Assembly: GCA_017519185.1 (NCBI GenBank)
Contig: JAFWSX010000017.1
Span: 16,081-80,080, forward strand
Length of the DNA stretch: 64,000 nucleotides
Reading direction: 5' to 3'
Source of the DNA: Bacteroidales bacterium
GTDB lineage: Bacteria; Bacteroidota; Bacteroidia; Bacteroidales; UBA932
A program made the translations under genes and the position numbers. Numbering within the stretch: position 1 is the stretch's first letter; each line of letters begins with the position of its first letter. The notes beneath the pieces are model-generated. The model had not been told where the DNA came from and did not search any database. It saw only the letters and a program-made list of their open reading frames with translations. This document shows positions 9,701-18,710 of this stretch, one piece after another.

Positions 9701-10456
9701 GCCTGGCTTGCCCAGCTCGCTGCCAATCCCAACGCCAGCGGCCAAACTCCTGCGGAAGTTGAAGCAGAGCGCAACCTCACCGGTCCGGCATCGCAGAATA
9801 TGAATCCCGGCGGAACATCAGTAAGCTCTTACAAGCCGTGGACTATCACTACCGGCTTCTCAGGTACTCCCAACATACTGCCTGCGCTTACACGCGGCGG
9901 CTATGTGGAAGAAGCTTTCAAGATGATAACCTGCACCGACTTCGCATCTTGGCTCTATCCTGTGACCGAAGGAGCCACTTCAGTCTGGGAACGCTGGAAT
10001 TCCTATGACAACGCTTTCTCCGACCCTTCATCCAACTCGATGAACTCGTTCAACCATTTCGCACTGGGTGCAGTGGGGCAGTGGATGTATGAGTATCAGC
10101 TAGGAATAACTTCGGACCACGGCCGCGGCGAGGCCGGCTACCAGCATTTCGTGCTCCAGCCCAATGCCGCAGGCGTATATACTTCGCTGGAAGGCAGCTA
10201 TGAGTCGAACTACGGAACCATCCGCAGCGCGTGGAAGGCCGACAAGGGCCGGATGACGTCATTCAACTGCACCGTTCCTGCCAATACTGCGGCGACCGTC
10301 TACCTGCCGGTCAGTGATGCCGTCACTTCGGCTAACGGATGCGAAGGTGCCGTGTTCAAAGGATTCACTACCCGCAACGGCCGGCGGACTGCAAGCTTCG
10401 AAGTCGTTTCCGGCAGCTACGAGTTTACGATTGGAAGCACGGTTTCTGTGAAATAA
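6728..10456 (+). CDS. GH78 alpha-L-rhamnosidase, multidomain, exported
   Basis: A 1242-residue protein with a signal peptide cleaved after ALA (about residue 20). It begins with a fibronectin-like rhamnosidase N-terminal domain (VEDRHPVFSWRM). A lectin-like module follows at about 137-340, with an unusual glycine-rich loop near 276-300. Next come the jelly-roll domain (YTLFLNGRRVGEDWFAPG), and the (alpha/alpha)6 catalytic domain with the diagnostic DCPQRNERMGWTGDAQ at about residue 765, where the acidic residues act in catalysis. The C-terminal beta domain closes the protein. It releases terminal alpha-L-rhamnose in the periplasm or outside the cell. It pairs with GH43 upstream. The rhamnose catabolic operon lies 34 kb downstream. 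A terminator follows the stop. Confidence 0.92.
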   Translation: MKRISFGIVLLAFFCQTALAATTIKDFRVQHSDRPLSVEDRHPVFSWRMDSDVRGQKQTAYQLSVVRDSDGSELWNTGKVESAASVDIPYQGVALQAEKSYSVKLTVWDRDGKSYDASTGFETGIMNPRISAWNGADWVGVRQLKLDAASQALFEIESDFRLVKGDVASFILGADDIRLKNSFLNDFGVQSAESYIKVDVDFAKQEIRIFRVGYYKEDKADVPFVTINKATYPQGNIDEVFAAKGKSDVHHIKITVEASNINFSLDGKDVMSNPPRNRGFGGGGGGFSVGMMGGARSSASNFTIGKLGSGGNYPSFPNLNSVGFAAASGSEVVYSDYRILNTGQSDDRVVFDATHGPGYALFEGKPGVTVRCGSITVANAGARETRFWADPSYGAETMLRTEFTLGDKPVKQARLYASAMGVYTLFLNGRRVGEDWFAPGDSQYRETITYQTYDVTGLLKSGRNAMGAELASGWYTGYMTFTMGNYNFFGDYEALLSRLVVTYEDGTKDIFVSNPADWKAFKDGPVRNGSFFQGERYDASKVVEGWTLAGFDDSAWLPAERIEKRDWIDFDIVARYDEVVRLREVLTAGAVMPVHSADGHTYIYNMGVNMVGVPSITIPAGWLKAGDKVTIAYGEQVYPGLKGDKKEYVARFGKKGRDVAGHILFETNRAAMDLDVYIADGSSQVTIQPSATYRGYQYVQVTLPSHVGPLPLENVKGLVLSSSEIPTGRYFATTSDGKTGTLVNQLFKNIQRSQLGNFFTIPTDCPQRNERMGWTGDAQAYTRTGIYNANTQNFYRQWMVALRADQGVGNDREVPGGIGSTVPTYNRTDDPSFATGTTWSAAVCQVPWQMYIQYGDKQIIRENIETMMDWLNGMAFYKTSDEYPYLSSKAAGLADWLALDNRTPSDLVNNAIYIYMMEVTAIMADVIGRDDYAAILRDRHDKAKDDWNRAYVNPVTGKTRGLNGHTVHTQASYATPLNFNCFSDENKAKAEAWLAQLAANPNASGQTPAEVEAERNLTGPASQNMNPGGTSVSSYKPWTITTGFSGTPNILPALTRGGYVEEAFKMITCTDFASWLYPVTEGATSVWERWNSYDNAFSDPSSNSMNSFNHFALGAVGQWMYEYQLGITSDHGRGEAGYQHFVLQPNAAGVYTSLEGSYESNYGTIRSAWKADKGRMTSFNCTVPANTAATVYLPVSDAVTSANGCEGAVFKGFTTRNGRRTASFEVVSGSYEFTIGSTVSVK

Positions 10457-10471
10457 CCCAGATGCCGAAAT

Positions 10472-10503
10472 AAAAAAGGGAGCCCGGAAAGGCTCCCTTT
10501 TTT
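10472..10503. terminator. Bidirectional rho-independent terminator
   Basis: A 13-bp perfect stem whose arms at 10472-10484 and 10491-10503 begin with six A and end with six T, with a CGGAAA loop. It sits between the convergent GH78 and CoA-transferase genes and has a U-tract in both directions. Confidence 0.9.
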
Positions 10504-10520
10504 GTATGCGTTCAGGCTGA

Positions 10521-11828
10521 TTATTCGGCGGGAACGAAGTGGTAGTGAGGACCGAAGCGCTCGAAAGCGGCGCGGTCGAGCTCCTCGCGGTGGTCGGGAT
10601 GCGCGATGCTGATGATGGCTTTCGCACGCTCCTGGAGGCTCTTACCGTAGAGATCCACTGCACCGTATTCGGTAACCAGCCAGTGCATATGGTTGCGGGT
10701 GGTCACTACGCCTGCGCCGGTGGTGAGGACGGGAGCGATCTTGCTGATGCCCTTGTTGGTCACTGAAGGCATAGCGATGATGGCCTTTCCGCCTTCGCTG
10801 AGGCTTGCACCATAGGTGAAATCGATCTGGCCGCCCACACCGCTGTAGAACTTGGTGCCGAGGCTGTCAGCGCACACCTGACCGGTGATGTCCACCTGGA
10901 GTGCAGAGTTGATGGCGGTGACCTTCGGGTTCTTGGCGATGATGTAAGGGTCGTTGGTGTAACCCACATCCATCATTGCAACCATCGGGTTGTCGTCGAT
11001 GAAGTCATATACTTCCTGGGAACCCATAAGGAAGGTGGATACCATCTTGCCCTTGTCTATCTTCTTGGCAGCACCGTTGATGACGCCTTTCTCCACGAGA
11101 GGAAGCACGCCGTCGGCGAACATCTCGGTGTGGATACCGAGGTTTTTGTGGTTGCCGAGCTGTGCGAGTACAGCGTTAGGAATGGCACCGATACCCATCT
11201 GCAGGCAGGCGCCGTCCTCGATGAGGTTGGCGCAGTTGATACCGATCTTGGTCTCGGTCTCGTTCGGAGCTGTGAAGGTGGCGGGCTCCAGGGGAGTGTT
11301 GTCCTCCACGAAGAGGTCGATCTTGTCAAGCGGGATGATGGCCTCGCCCCAGCTGCGCGGAACGTGCTTGTTGATGACTGCGATGACGGTCTTCGCGCAC
11401 TCGATGGCAGCGAGGGTGGCGTCGACAGATGTTCCCAGTGATACGAAACCGTGCTTGTCGGGAGGGCATACCTGGATCATTGCCACGTCGCAGGGCAGGA
11501 CGCCGGCCCTGTAGAGCTTCTGGGTTTCGCTCAGGAAGATGGGAATATAGTCGGCATAACCGGCCTGGACGTTCTTTCGGACGTTGCCGCCTACGAAGAA
11601 GGCCTGGTGGAAGAAGATGCCTTCATACTTCGCGTCAGTGTAGGGAGCGGGTCCCTCAGTGTGAAGGTGGTGGATGAAGACGTTCTTCAGTTCTCCTGCG
11701 TCGCCGCGGCGGCAAAGGGCCTGGATGAGCACCTGGGGTGCGCTTGCTACGCTGCTGAAGTGGATGTGGTCGCCACTCTTGACAACCTTCACGGCTTCAT
11801 CGGCGCTGATGAATTTGATATTTTTCAT
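10521..11828 (-). CDS. Acetyl-CoA hydrolase/CoA-transferase family protein (Cat1/AbfT type)
   Basis: A 435-residue class I-like CoA-transferase. It starts MKNIKFISADEAVKVV, as family members do, and carries GIHTEMFADG (near residue 225), whose Glu matches the catalytic glutamate of 4-hydroxybutyrate CoA-transferases. The C-terminal substrate loop reads GVGGQIDFTYGASLSEGGKA. Such enzymes move CoA between acetate and succinate, butyrate, propionate or 4-hydroxybutyrate, with a covalent glutamyl-CoA intermediate. In an anaerobic Bacteroidales a fermentation role is likely. Start at 11828: the longer upstream extension has no family similarity, and a -7 box lies 41 bases upstream. The acyl specificity cannot be read from sequence. 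Confidence 0.88.
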   Translation of the reverse strand: MKNIKFISADEAVKVVKSGDHIHFSSVASAPQVLIQALCRRGDAGELKNVFIHHLHTEGPAPYTDAKYEGIFFHQAFFVGGNVRKNVQAGYADYIPIFLSETQKLYRAGVLPCDVAMIQVCPPDKHGFVSLGTSVDATLAAIECAKTVIAVINKHVPRSWGEAIIPLDKIDLFVEDNTPLEPATFTAPNETETKIGINCANLIEDGACLQMGIGAIPNAVLAQLGNHKNLGIHTEMFADGVLPLVEKGVINGAAKKIDKGKMVSTFLMGSQEVYDFIDDNPMVAMMDVGYTNDPYIIAKNPKVTAINSALQVDITGQVCADSLGTKFYSGVGGQIDFTYGASLSEGGKAIIAMPSVTNKGISKIAPVLTTGAGVVTTRNHMHWLVTEYGAVDLYGKSLQERAKAIISIAHPDHREELDRAAFERFGPHYHFVPAE

Positions 11829-11868
11829 GTATAGATTGTTGTTGATATAATCTGACAAATGGAACGAA

Positions 11869-11876
11869 CAAAGATA
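11869..11876 (-). promoter_or_regulatory. -7 element for the CoA-transferase gene
   Basis: TATCTTTG on the minus strand matches TAnnTTTG; a TTG (complement of 11899-11901) lies 22 bases upstream. It is 41 bases before the start codon and faces away from the mazG promoter. Confidence 0.6.
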
Positions 11877-11887
11877 TGAAATAATTG

Positions 11888-11895
11888 TAACTTTG
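11888..11895 (+). promoter_or_regulatory. -7 element for mazG-tcdA
   Basis: TAACTTTG matches TAnnTTTG, 21 bases before the ATG at 11917. It is part of a divergent promoter pair with the CoA-transferase gene. Confidence 0.6.
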
Positions 11896-11916
11896 CCGCA
11901 ATTAATACATACTAAG

Positions 11917-12720
11917 ATGAATAGCCGCGAAGAACAACTTAAAGCTTTCAACCGCCTTCTGGACGTAATGGACGACCTGAGGGAAAAATGCCCCTGGGAC
12001 CGCAAGCAGACCAACGAGAGCCTGCGCCCCAACACCATCGAAGAGGTCTATGAACTGAGTGACACCATCCTTCGCGGCGACACGAAGAATATGGCCAAGG
12101 AACTGGGCGACGTGCTGCTGCACGTGGTGTTCTACGCCAAGATAGGTTCCGAGACCGGCGACTTCGACATCGCAGACGTGTGCAACAAACTTTGCGACAA
12201 ACTCATCTACCGCCATCCCCACGTATACGGCGACGTTGCTGCCGAGACTGCAGGTCAGGTGGTGAAGAACTGGGAGCAGCTCAAGCAGACCGAGAAGGAC
12301 GGCAACAAGACCGTGCTCGGCGGCGTCCCGGAGACTCTTCCTCCGCTGCTGAAGGCCTACCGTATGCAGGACAAGGCCCGCGCCGTGGGCTTCGACTGGG
12401 AGAACAAGGAGGATGTATGGGACAAGGTGACCGAAGAAATCGCAGAGTTCCGCACGGAACTGATGTTTATGGATGCTGAAGGCGGCGACCGCGAAAAAGC
12501 CCAGAACGAGCTCGGCGACCTGCTCTTCTCTATGGTGAACGCTTCACGACTCTACGACCTCAATCCTGACACCGCACTTGAGACCACCTGCCGCAAATTC
12601 CGCAACCGCTTCAACTATGTCGAGGCAGAGGCGGCCAAGCAGGGCAAGAAGCTCAAGGATATGACCCTCGGCGAAATGGACGAGCTCTGGGAAGAAGCAA
12701 AGGCAAAAGGCATCAAATGA
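11917..12720 (+). CDS. mazG: Nucleoside triphosphate pyrophosphohydrolase MazG
   Basis: A 267-residue protein with two MazG domains. The first opens with LREKCPWDRKQTNESLRPNTIEE split across residues 20-45 and contains the metal-binding EEVYEL...ELGD pattern. The second repeats EEIAEF...NELGDLLF near residues 170-210. This is the usual length of MazG (about 260). It hydrolyses canonical and damaged NTPs to NMP and pyrophosphate, and in E. coli lowers ppGpp effects. The start at 11917 matches the family start and follows a -7 box by 21 bases. The stop overlaps the next start by four bases (ATGA). Confidence 0.95.
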   Translation: MNSREEQLKAFNRLLDVMDDLREKCPWDRKQTNESLRPNTIEEVYELSDTILRGDTKNMAKELGDVLLHVVFYAKIGSETGDFDIADVCNKLCDKLIYRHPHVYGDVAAETAGQVVKNWEQLKQTEKDGNKTVLGGVPETLPPLLKAYRMQDKARAVGFDWENKEDVWDKVTEEIAEFRTELMFMDAEGGDREKAQNELGDLLFSMVNASRLYDLNPDTALETTCRKFRNRFNYVEAEAAKQGKKLKDMTLGEMDELWEEAKAKGIK

Positions 12721-13442
12721 GTTTTCCCTGGCAGGAACGGACACTCCTTCTGATGGGTGAGGAAAAGCTTGGCAAGCTTGCCTCGTCCGTCGTGGCCGTG
12801 ATAGGTCTCGGCGGGGTGGGAGCCTATGCAGCCGAGATGCTGGCAAGGGCCGGAGTGGGGCGGATGATCCTGCTCGACAGCGACAGCGTGAGCGAAAGCA
12901 ACAAGAACCGCCAACTGCTCGCCCTCGACAGCAATATCGGCCGCAAGAAGGTTGAGGTGATGGCGGAGCGGCTGAAGGACATCAATCCTGCGCTGGAACT
13001 TACCCTGATCGACGAGTATCTCACATCCGACAATGTTGCGGACCTGCTCGGTCCCTTCAAACTGGATTATCTGGTGGACGCCATCGACACGCTTTCCCCG
13101 AAGCTTTCGTTGATCAAATACTGCGTGGATACCGGCATTCCCCACGTGACCTCGATGGGTTCGGGCGCCATGTATGACGCCACCAAGGTCCGTCTGGCAG
13201 ACCTCAGCAAGTCCCGCAACTGTCCGCTGGCCTTCATAGTCCGCAAGAAGCTCCGCAAGATGGGCATCGAAAAAGGATTCCCGGTGGTCTATTCCGAAGA
13301 ACTTCCGGACAATGATGCCATCGTCGAGACGAAGGGTGAGACCAACAAGAAGTCCCAGGTCGGCACCATTTCCTATCTGCCCGCGGTGTTCGGCTGCGTC
13401 TGCGCCCAGGCCGCCATCGCCCATATCATAGATATGGATTAG
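12717..13442 (+). CDS. tcdA: tRNA threonylcarbamoyladenosine dehydratase TcdA (ThiF/E1 family)
   Basis: A 241-residue ThiF-type adenylating enzyme with the nucleotide loop VIGLGGVGAYAAEMLARAG (about residues 28-46), the Arg-finger region SNKNRQ, and VDAIDTLSPK. The pattern GSGAMYDATKVRLADL and the lack of the CxxC zinc pairs of MoeB/ThiF point to TcdA (CsdL/YgdL). TcdA forms cyclic t6A at position 37 of ANN-decoding tRNAs using ATP. It overlaps mazG by four bases, so translation is coupled. A separate promoter follows before prfA. Confidence 0.9.
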   Translation: MSFPWQERTLLLMGEEKLGKLASSVVAVIGLGGVGAYAAEMLARAGVGRMILLDSDSVSESNKNRQLLALDSNIGRKKVEVMAERLKDINPALELTLIDEYLTSDNVADLLGPFKLDYLVDAIDTLSPKLSLIKYCVDTGIPHVTSMGSGAMYDATKVRLADLSKSRNCPLAFIVRKKLRKMGIEKGFPVVYSEELPDNDAIVETKGETNKKSQVGTISYLPAVFGCVCAQAAIAHIIDMD

Positions 13443-13462
13443 CATAATAGCGAGATTTTGCG

Positions 13463-13470
13463 TATCTTTG
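13463..13470 (+). promoter_or_regulatory. -7 element for prfA operon
   Basis: TATCTTTG, 18 bases before the prfA ATG and 20 bases after the tcdA stop. No good -33 TTG is seen. Confidence 0.55.
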
Positions 13471-13488
13471 CACGCTAATCCCGATTAC

Positions 13489-14574
13489 ATGGCAGAAAAC
13501 ACTTTACTTTCGAAACTGGCCGATCTCGAGGCCAAATATCAATCTTTGGAGGAACAGATTTCAAGCCCCGAAGTGATAGCTGACATGAAGAAGTTCGTGC
13601 AGCTCAACAAGGAATACAAGGAGCTCGAGCCCATCGTAGCGGCAGGAAAGCAATATTCCAAGATGGTGGAAGACCTGCAGGCTGCGAAGGACATCCTTAT
13701 GAACGAGAAAGACGAGGAGCTGAAAGAGATGGCCCGCGAAGAGGTCAGCAACATTGAGCCTAAACTTCCCGAGATGGAAGAGCAGATCAAGGTGCTGCTC
13801 ATCCCGGCAGACCCTCAGGATTCCAAGGATGCCATCATCGAGATCCGCGGCGGCACCGGCGGCGACGAGGCTGCCATCTTTGCGGGAGACCTTTTCCGTA
13901 TGTACAGCAAGTTCTGCGAGAAGAAGGGATGGAAGATCGAGGTCAACAGCCAGTCAGAAGGCGCGATGGGCGGCTTCAAGGAGATTGTGGCCAAGATATC
14001 CGGCGACAAGGTCTACGGCACGATGAAATACGAGAGCGGCGTGCACCGCGTGCAGCGCGTGCCCCAGACCGAGACCCAGGGCCGCGTGCATACTTCTGCC
14101 GCTTCTGTGGTAGTGCTTCCGGAAGCCGACGAATTCGACATAGAACTCAATATGAGTGATATCCGCAAGGATACATTCTGCTCATCAGGTCCCGGCGGAC
14201 AGGGCGTGAACACCACATATTCCGCCATCCGTCTGACCCATATCCCCACCGGTATCGTGGTCCAGTGCCAGGACGAGCGTTCACAGCTCAAGAACCTCGA
14301 CAAGGCAATGGCCGAGCTGCGTACCCGCCTCTACAACCTCGAATATGAGAAATATCTCAATGAGATATCCTCTACCCGTAAGACTATGGTCTCTACAGGA
14401 GACCGCTCCGCAAAGATCAGAACGTACAACTATCCCCAGTCCCGCGTGACAGACCATCGCATAGGCTACACTATGTACAATCTTCCTGTGTTCATGGATG
14501 GAGATATCCAGGAGCTGATAGACCAGCTGCAGATTGCCGAGAATGCAGAAAGACTGAAGGCTGCGGGCGAATAA
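13489..14574 (+). CDS. prfA: Peptide chain release factor 1
   Basis: A 361-residue class I release factor. The catalytic GGQ motif is in GPGGQGVNTT (about residue 235). The codon-recognition tripeptide is P-Q-T in RVPQTETQGR (about 190), the PxT pattern of RF1, which reads UAA and UAG, and not the SPF pattern of RF2. No programmed frameshift is seen. The start at 13489 (MAENTLL) is chosen over an upstream in-frame codon, because the -7 box lies between them. The uvrB gene follows after 12 bp. RF1 recognises UAA and UAG but not UGA, so it has no bearing on the in-frame TGA in rhaA. Confidence 0.96.
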   Translation: MAENTLLSKLADLEAKYQSLEEQISSPEVIADMKKFVQLNKEYKELEPIVAAGKQYSKMVEDLQAAKDILMNEKDEELKEMAREEVSNIEPKLPEMEEQIKVLLIPADPQDSKDAIIEIRGGTGGDEAAIFAGDLFRMYSKFCEKKGWKIEVNSQSEGAMGGFKEIVAKISGDKVYGTMKYESGVHRVQRVPQTETQGRVHTSAASVVVLPEADEFDIELNMSDIRKDTFCSSGPGGQGVNTTYSAIRLTHIPTGIVVQCQDERSQLKNLDKAMAELRTRLYNLEYEKYLNEISSTRKTMVSTGDRSAKIRTYNYPQSRVTDHRIGYTMYNLPVFMDGDIQELIDQLQIAENAERLKAAGE

Positions 14575-14586
14575 GCCTCCGCAGTA

Positions 14587-16590
14587 ATGCAGTTCAAGAT
14601 ACAATCGCCCTACAAGCCCACCGGCGACCAGCCGGAGGCCATCGAGCAGATATGCAGTGCATTCCGCTCCGGGGTGGATTGCGCCACACTGCTGGGAGTT
14701 ACGGGTTCAGGCAAGACCTTCACTATGGCCAACGTGATAGAGCAGCTGCAGAGGCCGGCCCTGATCCTGAGCCACAACAAGACCCTGGCGGCCCAGCTCT
14801 ACGGCGAGTTCAAGTCGTTCTTCCCCGACAACGCCGTGGAGTATTTCGTCAGCTACTATGACTACTACCAGCCCGAGGCTTACATACCGACCACGGACAC
14901 CTACATCGAGAAGGACCTCAGCATAAACGAAGAGATCGACAAGCTCCGTCTGAGGGCTGCCTCGGCACTGCTGTCCGGCCGCCGCGACGTGGTGGTGATA
15001 TCTTCGGTTTCCTGCCTCTACGGCATCGGCAATCCCGACGACTTCCACGACAGCACCGTGGTGGTGTCTCGAGGCCAGAAGATCAGCCGCAACAAGTTCC
15101 TGTACTCTCTGGTGGACGCCCTCTACAGCCGCAACGAGGCTGAGTTCAAGAGGGGGACGTTCCGCGTGAAGGGTGACAGCGTCGACATATTCCTTGCCTA
15201 CGGCGACCTTGCGTGCAGGGTGGTGTTCTTCGGCGACGAGATAGAGTCGGTGGAGCTCATCGACCCCATCAGCGGAGCGACCGTGGAGTTCCTCAACGAG
15301 ATCACGATATACCCTGCCAACAACTTCGTCACTACGAAGGAAAGGACCAGGGAGGCCATAAACGAGATCCAGGACGATATGATGGAGAGGGTGTCGTATT
15401 TCAACGAGATCGGCCGCAGCCTTGAGGCGAAGAGGCTGAAGCAGCGTGTGGAATATGACATCGAGATGATCAAGGAGATAGGCTACTGCCCGGGAATAGA
15501 GAACTATTCGCGCTATTTCGACCGTCGCAAGCCGGGACAGAGGCCGTTCTGCCTGATTGACTACTTCCCCGATGATTTCATAACCTTCATCGACGAGAGC
15601 CACGTGACCATCCCCCAGGTGCGCGCGATGTACGGCGGAGACCGCGCCCGCAAGGAAACATTGATAGAATACGGATTCCGGCTTCCGGCGGCTGCGGACA
15701 ACCGTCCCCTGAAGTTCGACGAGTTCGAGAACATACTCGGCCAGAAACTCTATGTGAGCGCCACTCCCGGCGACTACGAGCTCCAGCAGAGCGAAGGCCT
15801 CGTGGTTGAGCAGGTGGTGCGTCCAACCGGCCTGTTGGACCCTCCGATAGAGGTGCGCCCCACCAAGAACCAGATAGACGACCTGCTCGAGGAAATAGAG
15901 ATCCGCAGCGAAAAGGACGAGAGGGTGCTTGTGACCACTCTCACCAAACGCATGGCGGAGGAACTGGAGAAGTACCTGACCAGGATGGATGTGCGCAGCC
16001 GCTACATCCATTCCGACGTGGACACCCTCGAAAGGGTGGAGATAATAGAAGACTTCAAGGCCGGCCGTTTCGACGTGCTGGTGGGTGTGAACCTGCTCCG
16101 CGAAGGCCTTGACCTTCCGACCGTCTCGCTGGTTGCGATACTCGATGCCGACAAGGAAGGCTTCCTGCGCAGCGAGCGTTCGCTCACACAGACTGCCGGC
16201 CGTGCCGCGAGAAACATCAACGGTATGGTGATAATGTATGCCGACACCGTCACCGAATCGATGCAGCGCACCATCGACGAGACCAACCGCCGCCGTGCGA
16301 AGCAGCAGCGATACAACGAAGAGCACGGCATCACGCCGCATCAGGTGGGTATCAAGGCATACAATGCGCTGGTGCGCACAGATTCTTACCAGAAAGAGGA
16401 TATCGTACAAAAGCAGGCAAGATATTTGGAGGAAGATCCCGTCGTCAGCAAGATGGACTCAGCCCAGCTGAAAGCTGCCATCGCCGCTGCGAAGAAGAGG
16501 ATGGAAGATGCAGCCGCGCAGCTTGATTTCCTTGCCGCAGCCCAGGCCCGCGACGAAATGAATGCACTCAAACTTTTGCTGGAGAAATGA
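14587..16590 (+). CDS. uvrB: Excinuclease ABC subunit B
   Basis: A 667-residue UvrB of normal length. Seen in order: Walker A GVTGSGKTFT (about residue 38), the beta-hairpin that clamps damaged DNA (YYDYYQPEAYIP, about 92-103), Walker B-like FIDESHVT, helicase motifs V and VI (GVNLLREGLDLP, QTAGRAARN), and the C-terminal UvrC-binding UVR motif (MEDAAAQLDFLAAAQ). It receives damaged DNA from UvrA and recruits UvrC in nucleotide excision repair. It is followed by a ppGpp synthetase (4-bp overlap) and then uvrA, so repair and stringent-response genes share a transcript. Confidence 0.97.
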   Translation: MQFKIQSPYKPTGDQPEAIEQICSAFRSGVDCATLLGVTGSGKTFTMANVIEQLQRPALILSHNKTLAAQLYGEFKSFFPDNAVEYFVSYYDYYQPEAYIPTTDTYIEKDLSINEEIDKLRLRAASALLSGRRDVVVISSVSCLYGIGNPDDFHDSTVVVSRGQKISRNKFLYSLVDALYSRNEAEFKRGTFRVKGDSVDIFLAYGDLACRVVFFGDEIESVELIDPISGATVEFLNEITIYPANNFVTTKERTREAINEIQDDMMERVSYFNEIGRSLEAKRLKQRVEYDIEMIKEIGYCPGIENYSRYFDRRKPGQRPFCLIDYFPDDFITFIDESHVTIPQVRAMYGGDRARKETLIEYGFRLPAAADNRPLKFDEFENILGQKLYVSATPGDYELQQSEGLVVEQVVRPTGLLDPPIEVRPTKNQIDDLLEEIEIRSEKDERVLVTTLTKRMAEELEKYLTRMDVRSRYIHSDVDTLERVEIIEDFKAGRFDVLVGVNLLREGLDLPTVSLVAILDADKEGFLRSERSLTQTAGRAARNINGMVIMYADTVTESMQRTIDETNRRRAKQQRYNEEHGITPHQVGIKAYNALVRTDSYQKEDIVQKQARYLEEDPVVSKMDSAQLKAAIAAAKKRMEDAAAQLDFLAAAQARDEMNALKLLLEK

Positions 16591-18710
16591 CACAGGACAC
16601 CATTGGGAGGATATGCGCTTACTACAGCGAGAGCGAGGCAGCGATGATACGCTCCGCGTATGACCTCGCGTGCACTACGCTCGAGGGCAAGGCGCGCAGC
16701 AACAACCATCCCTTCATAGAGCATCCGCTGGCAGTTGCCGAGATAGTCGCCAAGGAACTCGGGCTCGGCGCCGATGCGGTTTCGGCAGTGTTCCTCCACG
16801 AAGCCACCCGTCTGGACAATGCCATTCTCGACACCGTGAAGGGCTCTTTCGACAAGGCAGTCATCGACATGGCTGTCAGCCTCAACAAGATTTCCGAGAT
16901 CAAGCCCAAGGACACCCGCCTCGAGGCGGACCGTTACCGCAAGCTGATCGCATCATATTCCAGCGACCCCAAGGTTTTCCTCATCAAACTTGCCGACAGG
17001 CTCGAGATAATGCGCAACCTGAGCATCCTGCCCAAGTCGGACCAGGCCCGCAAGAACGCCGAGACCATCCTGCTCTATGTGCCGCTGGCCCACCAGACAG
17101 GGGTCTACAATGTCAAGAGCGAGCTTGAGGATCTCTGGCTGAAATATGCCGATCCTGTGCAGTACCGCGCCATCTCCAACCAGCTCAAGGCGGGAGAGAA
17201 GGAGTGCGAGGCCCTCGTCAGGGAATTTGTAAGGCCCCTCGAGGACAAGCTCAGGCAGAAAGGCATCAAATATACCCTCAAGGCACGCACAAAGAGCGCC
17301 TATTCCATCTGGCGCAAGATGCAGGCTCAGGATATCCCGTTCAGCAAGGTATATGACGTCTTTGCCATAAGGTTCATCATCGATGCGCCCCTGGACAAGG
17401 AGAAGGACCTCTGCTGGGAGGTTTATTCACTTGTGACCGAAGAATACGAACCGGACACCAACCGTCTCCGTGACTGGATTACGGTGCCAAAGCCCAACGG
17501 CTACCAGTCTCTCCAGATAACGGTAAAGAATGCTCGCGGCCAGTTCCTCGAAGTGCAGATCCGCACTGAAAGGATGGACTACGAGGCTGAGCTCGGCAGT
17601 GCGGCGCACTGGTCATACAAAGGCGTCAAGAAGGAGGAGAGCCTGAGGCACTGGCTGGATATGGTTCACGGCCTCATAAGCGGCAACGCCCAGGAAAGTT
17701 ACGAGCAGGTGGATTCCGTCATCAACCAGGATGTCTTCGTCTTTACTCCCAACGGTGAGCTGAGGCAGTTGAGAGCAGGGGCTACTGTGCTTGACTTTGC
17801 TTTCGACATCCATTCCAACATAGGTCTCAAGTGCGCCGGAGCGAAGATCGGCAGTAAGATGGTCTCCATAAAGGAGAAACTGAAGACCGGCGATGTGGTG
17901 GAGATCCTCACCAACAAGAACCAGAAACCGAGTGCCGGCTGGCTGGATTTTGTGGTGACATCGAAAGCCCGTACCAAGATCAAGCAGCGTCTCAAGGAAG
18001 AGGAGAACAAGATGGCCCGCGAGGGCAAGCAGTTGCTGGAGCGCAGGCTGAAGAACTGGAAGCTCGAACTGCCTGACGACGACCTTACATATCTCGTCAA
18101 GAAATACAAGTTCCGCACTGCCAACGAGTTGTTCTCCGCCCTCGGGTCGGGAACCCTGGACGTGGCGGACATTAAGACATACCTGCTGGACAAGGCTTCC
18201 CACGTCCAGGAGACGGTGGAAAGCCACGTGACTCACGCCCTGCGCAAGACCGATTCTTCGGACTATCTCGTGATCGGCGACAACAGCAAGCTCAAGAACG
18301 TGGACTACAAGATGGCGCGCTGCTGCAACCCTGTCTACGGTGACGAGGTCTTCGGTTTCGTGACCATCAGCGACGGCATCAAGATCCACCGTATGTCGTG
18401 CCCCAACGCCTCAAGGCTGCTGACACTGTACCCGCACCGTGTGCAGAAGGTCCGCTGGAAGGATGATGCGAGCACCAACAGCTTCCAGACAACCCTGCGC
18501 TGCCTGGTAGAGTCTGATGCCGCGGTGAATGAAGTGATTTCGACAATAAGTATGTTCAAGGCTTCGATCCGCGCCTTCTATGTGAAGGATGCGCGCAACG
18601 GCGAGAAGGAAGTCACTGCGACCATCTTCGTGCCAGGCAACCTTGAACTCGACAAGATAATGGCATCTCTCAAGAAACTGAGAGATCTGAGACAGGTGAC
18701 AAGATTGTAG
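16587..18710 (+). CDS. relA: Long RSH (RelA-type) ppGpp synthetase with degenerate hydrolase site
   Basis: A 707-residue RelA/SpoT homologue. Residues 1-150 form the HD domain, but the site is eroded: the usual HDxxED reads HEATRL (residues 71-76) and the usual LADRLHNMR reads LADRLEIMR (135-143). The synthetase domain (about 200-350) is intact: [43 protein letters not shown]. Then a TGS domain ([13 protein letters not shown]) and a Zn-finger/ACT region ([12 protein letters not shown]). I infer a synthetase without ppGpp hydrolase activity; a second RSH elsewhere would be needed to degrade ppGpp. The start overlaps the uvrB stop by four bases. Confidence 0.9.
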   Translation: MTQDTIGRICAYYSESEAAMIRSAYDLACTTLEGKARSNNHPFIEHPLAVAEIVAKELGLGADAVSAVFLHEATRLDNAILDTVKGSFDKAVIDMAVSLNKISEIKPKDTRLEADRYRKLIASYSSDPKVFLIKLADRLEIMRNLSILPKSDQARKNAETILLYVPLAHQTGVYNVKSELEDLWLKYADPVQYRAISNQLKAGEKECEALVREFVRPLEDKLRQKGIKYTLKARTKSAYSIWRKMQAQDIPFSKVYDVFAIRFIIDAPLDKEKDLCWEVYSLVTEEYEPDTNRLRDWITVPKPNGYQSLQITVKNARGQFLEVQIRTERMDYEAELGSAAHWSYKGVKKEESLRHWLDMVHGLISGNAQESYEQVDSVINQDVFVFTPNGELRQLRAGATVLDFAFDIHSNIGLKCAGAKIGSKMVSIKEKLKTGDVVEILTNKNQKPSAGWLDFVVTSKARTKIKQRLKEEENKMAREGKQLLERRLKNWKLELPDDDLTYLVKKYKFRTANELFSALGSGTLDVADIKTYLLDKASHVQETVESHVTHALRKTDSSDYLVIGDNSKLKNVDYKMARCCNPVYGDEVFGFVTISDGIKIHRMSCPNASRLLTLYPHRVQKVRWKDDASTNSFQTTLRCLVESDAAVNEVISTISMFKASIRAFYVKDARNGEKEVTATIFVPGNLELDKIMASLKKLRDLRQVTRL

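Noticed and set aside
14707..16410. 567-residue open frame antisense to uvrB
   Set aside because: A shadow frame caused by codon bias at high GC; uvrB is unmistakable on the other strand.
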